Positions 59,315 to 64,000 of a stretch of 64,000 nucleotides of DNA are shown piece by piece. The notes below the pieces were generated by a model. That model worked only from the letters and a program-made list of their open reading frames with translations, was not told the DNA's origin and did not search any database. Origin of the DNA: Candidatus Staskawiczbacteria bacterium (GTDB lineage Bacteria > Patescibacteria > Paceibacteria > Paceibacterales > Staskawiczbacteraceae); the NCBI GenBank assembly GCA_903835075.1, contig CAILLM010000009.1, forward strand, positions 1 through 64,000, written 5' to 3'. Position numbers and translations under genes: made by a program. Position 1 is the stretch's first letter. Each line of letters opens with the position of its first letter.

Positions 59315-60388
59315 ATGAAAAAAATTAGAGTAGCTATAGCTGGAGCAACGGGGATGGTGGGTCAGTCATTTGTGATGCTAAATCAAGATCATAGAAACTT
59401 CGAGGTAGTATTGGTTGCGGCAAGCGATCGTTCTGCTGGAAAACCGTATTATGAAGCAGTAGATGGCAGGTGGGTGATGGGCGAGGAAATTCCGCCTAAT
59501 ATAGCGGAAATGCGCGTTTATGACGCTTTAGATGTTGATGCAATAGCGGGCCAGGTAGATTTGATATTTTCCGCTATTTCATTGGGCCAAAAAGAAACTG
59601 CCGAATTGGAAGAACGCTATGCACGTTGCGAAATTCCGGTTGTATCAAATAACTCGGCTCATCGTTGGACGCCCGATGTGCCAATGGTTATACCCGAACT
59701 AAACCACTCTCATCTTCAGGTAATTTCTGCTCAACGTAAAAGGCTGGGGACGAAAAGGGGATTTATTGCCGTTAAGCCCAATTGCTCAATCCAAAGCTAT
59801 GTTTCGGCAATTTATCCGTTGCTCGACCTTGGGCCCTATGAACTTATGGTTTCAACCTATCAGGCGGTTTCGGGTGCTGGCAAAACTTTGAAGACTTGGC
59901 CGGAAATGCAAGACAATGTAATTCCATATATTGCTGGCGAAGAAGAAAAAAGTGAAAAAGAACCGCTAAAAATTCTTGGACATGTCGGCCAAGGAGAAAT
60001 ATGCCCCGCTTCATTCATTAAGATAAGTGCACAATGCGTAAGGGTGCCTGTTTCTAATGGTCACTTGGCAACAGTGTCAATGAATCTTCGCAAACCCGTT
60101 ACGTGCGAGGATATTATTGAGAGATGGCGTAGTTTTAAAACCTTGCCTCAAAAGCTTGGACTTCCATCTGCGCCTAATCCATTTTTAACTTATTTTGACG
60201 AAGATGATCGTCCGCAACCCAGACTGGATAGGTATCTGCAACAAGGCATGGGCATTGCAATTGGTCGGCTTCGCGAAGACCCAATTTTTGATTTTAAGTT
60301 TGTAGCACTTTCGCACAACACTGTTCGGGGTGCGGCTGGAGGCGCAATACTTTTGGCTGAATTCCTCTATGACCAAGGAGATATTTAG
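59315..60388 (+). CDS. asd: Aspartate-semialdehyde dehydrogenase
   Basis: Asd reduces aspartyl phosphate in the lysine/threonine/methionine pathway. The 357-residue protein has the NADP loop AIAGATGMVGQSF, the catalytic Cys in KPNCSIQSY, the glutamine/acid-rich VSTYQAVSGAG and the substrate His in PVSNGHLATVSM. It is of the archaeal/fungal-type group. The start at 59315 follows AAGGAG; an in-frame ATG at 59285 is less likely. No other gene of the pathway is in the window. Codon use suggests acquisition. Confidence 0.93.
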   Translation: MKKIRVAIAGATGMVGQSFVMLNQDHRNFEVVLVAASDRSAGKPYYEAVDGRWVMGEEIPPNIAEMRVYDALDVDAIAGQVDLIFSAISLGQKETAELEERYARCEIPVVSNNSAHRWTPDVPMVIPELNHSHLQVISAQRKRLGTKRGFIAVKPNCSIQSYVSAIYPLLDLGPYELMVSTYQAVSGAGKTLKTWPEMQDNVIPYIAGEEEKSEKEPLKILGHVGQGEICPASFIKISAQCVRVPVSNGHLATVSMNLRKPVTCEDIIERWRSFKTLPQKLGLPSAPNPFLTYFDEDDRPQPRLDRYLQQGMGIAIGRLREDPIFDFKFVALSHNTVRGAAGGAILLAEFLYDQGDI

Positions 60389-60407
60389 CAAAATGCTGTA
60401 AAGCAAA

Positions 60408-60443
60408 ACCGTCCCGACTTTCGTCGCGGACGGTCTTTTTTTT
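60408..60443 (+). terminator. Terminator of asd
   Basis: ACCGTCC...GGACGGT followed by CTTTTTTTT. Confidence 0.92.
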
Positions 60444-60448
60444 AAAAT

Positions 60449-60943
60449 TTAATTAGTTTTTGAGAAAGCTTTTGCCATGTCTAGCCATTTTGGAGTTCTG
60501 GGATTATTTTTGTATTTTGCTGACGACTTATGAATTTCAATAAGTGAATTAACTTCATTTTTTTTCCAATCAGCTAAATTTTTACCTTTATTCCGTTGTA
60601 AAATTTCTACGGCCTTTACCCAAAGTTCAAAGTCTTTTTTCTTTTTGTCGGCTAAGGTATTTTTTTTAAAAAATGGCACAACTGTTGAAGAAATATCATC
60701 TATCTTTTGTACTGAAAATCTTGCTTGGTCTTTTGAAGTTGAAACTTCGCCACAACCCAATTCTTTTTTTATTTTTTTTAAAATTTTAACATCATCTTTT
60801 GAAGCAGTAACAATAAATTGTGTTTTCCAACGGTAGTAGGTGGGTGAGCCCGTTCTTTCGTGACGTGTATCTTTTCTGAATTGTAAATCAAAACATCCGT
60901 CATTGTTTACAATTGTTGGAATATGAAATTCTTCTTTTGGCAT
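60449..60943 (-). CDS. LAGLIDADG-type endonuclease-like protein
   Basis: From MPKEEF the protein has 164 residues. It starts HIPTIVNNDGCFDLQFRKD, matching the LAGLIDADG_1 opening (GFVDGEGCF) with the first Gly-Phe lost, then TQFIVTASKDDVKILKKIKKELGCGEV, and VVPFFKKNTLADKKKKDFELWVKAVEIL, all standard in the free-standing family. The catalytic acid survives as NDG. An in-frame start at 61027 would add 28 residues. It is not inside another gene, so intron or intein mobility is not obvious. Confidence 0.75.
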   Translation of the reverse strand: MPKEEFHIPTIVNNDGCFDLQFRKDTRHERTGSPTYYRWKTQFIVTASKDDVKILKKIKKELGCGEVSTSKDQARFSVQKIDDISSTVVPFFKKNTLADKKKKDFELWVKAVEILQRNKGKNLADWKKNEVNSLIEIHKSSAKYKNNPRTPKWLDMAKAFSKTN

Positions 60944-61066
60944 AATTACGCAATTTAATTTTTTATATGATTTTATTGTACCAAAAACTATATTATGCGA
61001 CAAGGGTGTGGATATCTGTACTTGCATTGAATTTTTAGTTTGTTATAATTTAGACAATACAATTTA

Positions 61067-61161
61067 ACTATCAAGAGTGTGGCGAGAGTTCTGGCTCAAT
61101 GACCCACCAGCAACCTACGTAGTCGCGTAAGGTGCTAAGTCCTGCCCAAGAGGGAAAGATA
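61067..61161 (+). promoter_or_regulatory. SAM-I (S-box) riboswitch of metK
   Basis: The RNA shows the S-box core: CTATCAAGAGTGTGGCGAGA, CTGGCTCAATGACCCACCAGCAACC, AAGGTGCTAAGTCCTGCC and GGGAAAGATA closing P1 with TATC. A transcription terminator follows. SAM binding should stop transcription of metK. The promoter TTGCAT-16-TATAAT lies just upstream (about 61022-61049). Confidence 0.93.
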
Positions 61162-61170
61162 AATTATATC

Positions 61171-61196
61171 ACTTCCTTTTCGGGAAGATTTTTTTT
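61171..61196 (+). terminator. Riboswitch-controlled terminator before metK
   Basis: CTTCC-TTTTCG-GGAAG then ATTTTTTTT, ending 22 nt before the metK start. Confidence 0.85.
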
Positions 61197-61217
61197 AAAA
61201 TAATTAATAAAAAACAT

Positions 61218-62267
61218 ATGATTATAAATCAAAAAACATATGCAGTAGAAAGTGTAACATCGGGGCACCCCGATAAAGTTTGTGATCAAATATCAGATGC
61301 AATTTTAGATGCTTGTTTGGCACAAGACCCAAACTCAAGAGTTGCAGTAGAATCTTTCGGCGGGCACGGAATGTTGGTTATTGGTGGGGAAGTTACAACA
61401 AATGCAAAAGTTGATTATCAGGCAATAGCAGACAAAGTATATAAAGAAATTGGTTACACACAAGAATTAAAATTTACAATAAATGTTGTTGAGCAATCTC
61501 CAGACATTGCCATGGGCGTAAACACTGGCGGAGCAGGGGATCAGGGAATTATGTATGGTTATGCAACAAATGAAACTCCTGAATATATGCCTTGGGCTGT
61601 TGTAAAAGTCCATGCATTAGCAAAAGGTTTACAAAGCTTGCGGGAATCAGGAGAAATAAAATGGTTAAAACCAGATGGAAAGTCGCAAATAACCATGCAA
61701 GACGGCAAAGTAAAAAATGTTTTAATTAGCACCCAGCACAGTCCTGAAGCTTCACAAGAAGAAATTAAAACAACTTTAACCGAAAAATTAATTAAGCCAA
61801 TTTTGGGTGACGTTACTGGTGTAGATATATTTGTTAATCCAACTGGAAATTTTGTTCAGGGCGGTTTTGAAGCAGACACTGGCTTAACTGGTAGAAAAAT
61901 TATGGTGGACACTTATTGCGGGTTAATTTCGCATGGTGGTGGCGCATTTTCAGGCAAAGACCCAAGCAAAGTAGACAGGTCAGCAGCTTATATGGCACGT
62001 TTTGCCGCAAAAAATATTGTTGCAAATGGTTATGCAAAGGAATGTTTGGTTTCAGTCGCTTATGCAATTGGAATGGCCGAACCTTTAATGGTCTCTGCTG
62101 TTGATGAAAATGGAAAAAGCTTAGATGAATTAATTGCTAAGTTTGATTTCAAACCACAATCAATTATTCAAACCTTAGAATTAAAACAGCCCATTTATCA
62201 AAAAACAGCAGCTTACGGCCACTTTGGAAAATCTGATTTGCCTTGGGAAAAAATAATAAAAATATAA
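61218..62267 (+). CDS. metK: S-adenosylmethionine synthetase
   Basis: MetK makes SAM from ATP and methionine. The 349-residue protein has VTSGHPDKVCDQISDAILDACL, GGAGDQGIMYGYA, and GGGAFSGKDPSKVDRSAAYMAR. It is somewhat shorter than the usual 380-400 residues. Controlled by the SAM-I riboswitch immediately upstream. Confidence 0.97.
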   Translation: MIINQKTYAVESVTSGHPDKVCDQISDAILDACLAQDPNSRVAVESFGGHGMLVIGGEVTTNAKVDYQAIADKVYKEIGYTQELKFTINVVEQSPDIAMGVNTGGAGDQGIMYGYATNETPEYMPWAVVKVHALAKGLQSLRESGEIKWLKPDGKSQITMQDGKVKNVLISTQHSPEASQEEIKTTLTEKLIKPILGDVTGVDIFVNPTGNFVQGGFEADTGLTGRKIMVDTYCGLISHGGGAFSGKDPSKVDRSAAYMARFAAKNIVANGYAKECLVSVAYAIGMAEPLMVSAVDENGKSLDELIAKFDFKPQSIIQTLELKQPIYQKTAAYGHFGKSDLPWEKIIKI

Positions 62268-62271
62268 TATT

Positions 62272-62299
62272 AAAAAACTGCCCGTAAGGGCAGTTTTTT
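62272..62299 (+). terminator. Terminator of metK
   Basis: AAAAAACTGCCC-GTAAG-GGGCAGTTTTTTG. Confidence 0.92.
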
Positions 62300-62397
62300 G
62301 TTGGACAAAAAATAAGAAAAGTAGTAACGTTTAAGTATAAAGGATGACCTTTGTCAATCTATTCGCACTAGCCACAGCTACAACAGAAAATACCACT

Positions 62398-63750
62398 ATG
62401 AATCCAACACCACCAGTACCAATGCCTCCTCCGGTCGTGCCGGGTAAGCCAAAGTTGTCGCAGATAATACCGGGGATTACCCCACAACGTGCTTTTGAAG
62501 TGATTAGCGAGTCTTCACTTAAGAATTGTGATTTCACCAGAGATGACTTTAAGCCATTCTATGTAAGTGCTGCGAAAATAAAAGGATGGAATGCCGACGT
62601 GAATGACAACATGATACTGTCGGTTTTTGATGGATCAGCTGATTCCTTAAAGACCATCCTCTACATCGAAAGCATTGGGCAGGGGAGACTATCACAGTAT
62701 AGACTTACTGAACGCGGTTTAACGGCCGCTGATACAGGTCATAATGTATGGAACACAACTGTTGTTTTGGACGCTTCAGTCGCCAAGAACCAACGAGCCA
62801 ATCAAATTCTCGAATCCCTCTTAGAGGTTCTTACAAGATTTAAGTCGACCGCAATTAATGCTACAGTTTTCACTGAGCGTGCATATAAACTTTCTCGATC
62901 ATTGCCAGACATTTTTGCACAAGAAGGTTCTGAAATGGTATGCGTCAAAATGCGTCAAATTGTAAACAGTCTAACGGCCACAGAAGATGGTAAGCCTCAT
63001 GGGGAACAATATCTAGCAGAAATGACTAGATTGTTCGGAGCGCTCAATAGTCATATTTCTGATATAGAGGGTCTGTTTACGATTCATAGCTTCGAAAGAC
63101 TGGAGCCAAAATTAATTATTTCATTTTCGGTTCCAGCCGAAGGTTTTCGCGCTACTGCATTAAATCTAAACGATGGCGGTGCTTTACGAATTCTCGATAA
63201 CATATTTGATAAGCCCGATGGTTTCTTGAAAGAACCCGCGAATGTGTGCATTGAATATGCCGGCACAAATCTTGGCTTGCTTAAACGTAGTAACAACGTG
63301 TTTGACGTTATCAGCGAAGATGGCATATCACTTTTTACTTTTGCGTTTATTGTTGCTGTTGTGGATGTGTCGGAACCAACGGAAGCACCCATATCTGCAA
63401 CCGTGGATATGACAGCAGCCCTACGTCGCTTCATAACAAGTCTTCGTCAAGCACTTCTGGAATACAACAAAAAGGTCAAAATTACCATATATCACGCATA
63501 CGCCGAATACTTGGTGGAACGTCTTGATGAAATGTTGATTTTGCAAGTGGGTGCATTTTCTAACAACGAGCTTTACACAAGACTTTCTTCTTTGCCCACG
63601 CTTGCAAAAGACCATTTCCCTGAAGCCTTTGATGGTTCACAAGCAGCTCCTTTTCGAAGCGATGCTCTTCTAGGAGTGTGTGAAGTTGCTGATAATCATT
63701 TTAAGAGCTTTGCGGCTCGATACCCTGAGGTTGCTCAGGCCACAAGCTAA
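62398..63750 (+). CDS. Hypothetical protein, 450 residues
   Basis: This begins with a Pro-rich tail (MNPTPPVPMPPPVVPGKPK) and then a predicted soluble alpha/beta protein (KLSQIIPGITPQRAFEVISESSLKNCDFTRDDFKPF...; YIESIGQGRLSQYRLTERGL; MVCVKMRQIVNSLTATEDGK). No signal, TM or known motif. An upstream in-frame ATG at 62344 would add 18 residues; the leader between the two carries the shared motif (TTGTCAATCTATTCG, 62351-62365) and A/C-rich sequence, so 62398 is preferred. Codon use is unlike the backbone. The largest of the atypical genes; unknown function. Confidence 0.68.
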   Translation: MNPTPPVPMPPPVVPGKPKLSQIIPGITPQRAFEVISESSLKNCDFTRDDFKPFYVSAAKIKGWNADVNDNMILSVFDGSADSLKTILYIESIGQGRLSQYRLTERGLTAADTGHNVWNTTVVLDASVAKNQRANQILESLLEVLTRFKSTAINATVFTERAYKLSRSLPDIFAQEGSEMVCVKMRQIVNSLTATEDGKPHGEQYLAEMTRLFGALNSHISDIEGLFTIHSFERLEPKLIISFSVPAEGFRATALNLNDGGALRILDNIFDKPDGFLKEPANVCIEYAGTNLGLLKRSNNVFDVISEDGISLFTFAFIVAVVDVSEPTEAPISATVDMTAALRRFITSLRQALLEYNKKVKITIYHAYAEYLVERLDEMLILQVGAFSNNELYTRLSSLPTLAKDHFPEAFDGSQAAPFRSDALLGVCEVADNHFKSFAARYPEVAQATS

Positions 63751-63764
63751 TATCCGTTTATTAT

Positions 63765-63797
63765 AGGCCACGATGAATTTCGCTGGCCTCTTTTTTT
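63765..63797 (+). terminator. Terminator of 62398
   Basis: AGGCCA...TGGCCT followed by CTTTTTTT. Confidence 0.88.
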
Positions 63798-63876
63798 ATG
63801 CTGAGCCCGTCGAAGTATTTGCATCCTAACTAAAAAAGGAGTATTAATAATATATATAATTAAATTATAAAAAAAC

Positions 63877-64000
63877 ATGAGTGCTATTTTATTTTATTCG
63901 TTGTGGGTTTTATTCTTAATTTTAATTTCGGGAATTCGTGTTATTAAAGAATACGAAAGAGCAGTTATTTTCTTTTTGGGCAGGCAGACCGTTATTCGTG
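63877..64000 (+). CDS. SPFH/band-7 (stomatin-like) protein, 5' part only
   Basis: The first 41 codons show a short N-terminal TM (about 3-20) followed by GIRVIKEYERAVIFFLGRQTVIR, the characteristic opening of slipin/stomatin proteins (VxxxERAVIFRLGR). The rest is beyond the window. Usually a membrane scaffold associated with NfeD-like protease partners. Confidence 0.85.
   Translation, partial: MSAILFYSLWVLFLILISGIRVIKEYERAVIFFLGRQTVIR

Noticed and set aside
1..64000. CRISPR arrays, rRNA genes, insertion sequences, prophage modules
   Set aside because: No regularly spaced direct repeats, no rRNA-like sequence, no transposase, integrase or phage structural gene was seen. The repeated sequences found are short palindromes or hairpins.
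1..64000. UGA recoding as in some CPR lineages
   Set aside because: UGA ends several genes cleanly (for example 5441 at 6106, the VanY-like gene at 50542) and no conserved protein contains an internal UGA at a Gly or Trp site.

Overview
The window looks like chromosome from a low-GC, streamlined bacterium of the Candidate Phyla Radiation (Patescibacteria, most likely Parcubacteria). The signs are a short AspRS without the GAD insertion, an EF-P with a non-canonical tip loop, a membrane-anchored ClpC-like ATPase, a VirD4/TraG-like ATPase next to coiled-coil and DUF4352-like proteins, tRNA genes without encoded CCA, free-standing GIY-YIG and LAGLIDADG nucleases, and many leaderless promoters. 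This placement is inference from gene content; no marker tree could be run. UGA is used as a stop codon.

Backbone, left to right: BIG2 adhesin, mltG, rplJ-rplL; tRNA-Val; ClpC-like ATPase; mraZ-rsmH-ftsL-ftsI; tRNA-Glu with a GIY-YIG gene; amino-acid permease, CaCA exchanger and MgtA-like P-type ATPase; rmuC, rplU, prmC; RecB-like nuclease and a MacAB-type exporter with two permeases; TraG-like ATPase; a giant surface protein broken at a G7 tract; efp, thpR, murC; tyrS, a metalloprotease, aspS, two D,D-carboxypeptidases, mraY; tRNA-Ala; ctp, rplI, pyrG, rpmA, uppS; a SAM-I riboswitch with metK; and the start of a band-7 protein.

Scattered among these AT-rich genes is a second class of genes with richer, more balanced base composition: 4956-7774 (four membrane or secreted unknowns), 11758, purB, purC-purE, the T-box-controlled zinc-ribbon gene at 43899, a GreA-like gene, 52586, asd and 62398. 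Most have their own TTGACA-N16-17-TATAAT type promoter, a long A/C-rich leader mostly without a Shine-Dalgarno, and a strong intrinsic terminator, several reading T7-8-GCAT. Eight of the leaders also share a motif near the transcription start, roughly TTGAAAATYTAAATCG. I consider this class, which looks like single-gene transcription cassettes with a common 5'-UTR design, the best candidate for an undescribed system here.

Two of these genes sit behind amino-acid-sensing leaders. A 25-codon leader peptide with seven Leu codons and a textbook three-way attenuator precedes 11758. A complete T-box riboswitch precedes the zinc-ribbon gene. Neither target is a recognisable biosynthetic or tRNA-charging gene. 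Other structures worth attention are a hairpin element repeated in three 5' UTRs, palindrome-flanked and tRNA-repeat-flanked small gene units, and dispersed repeats inserted in frame in coding sequences.
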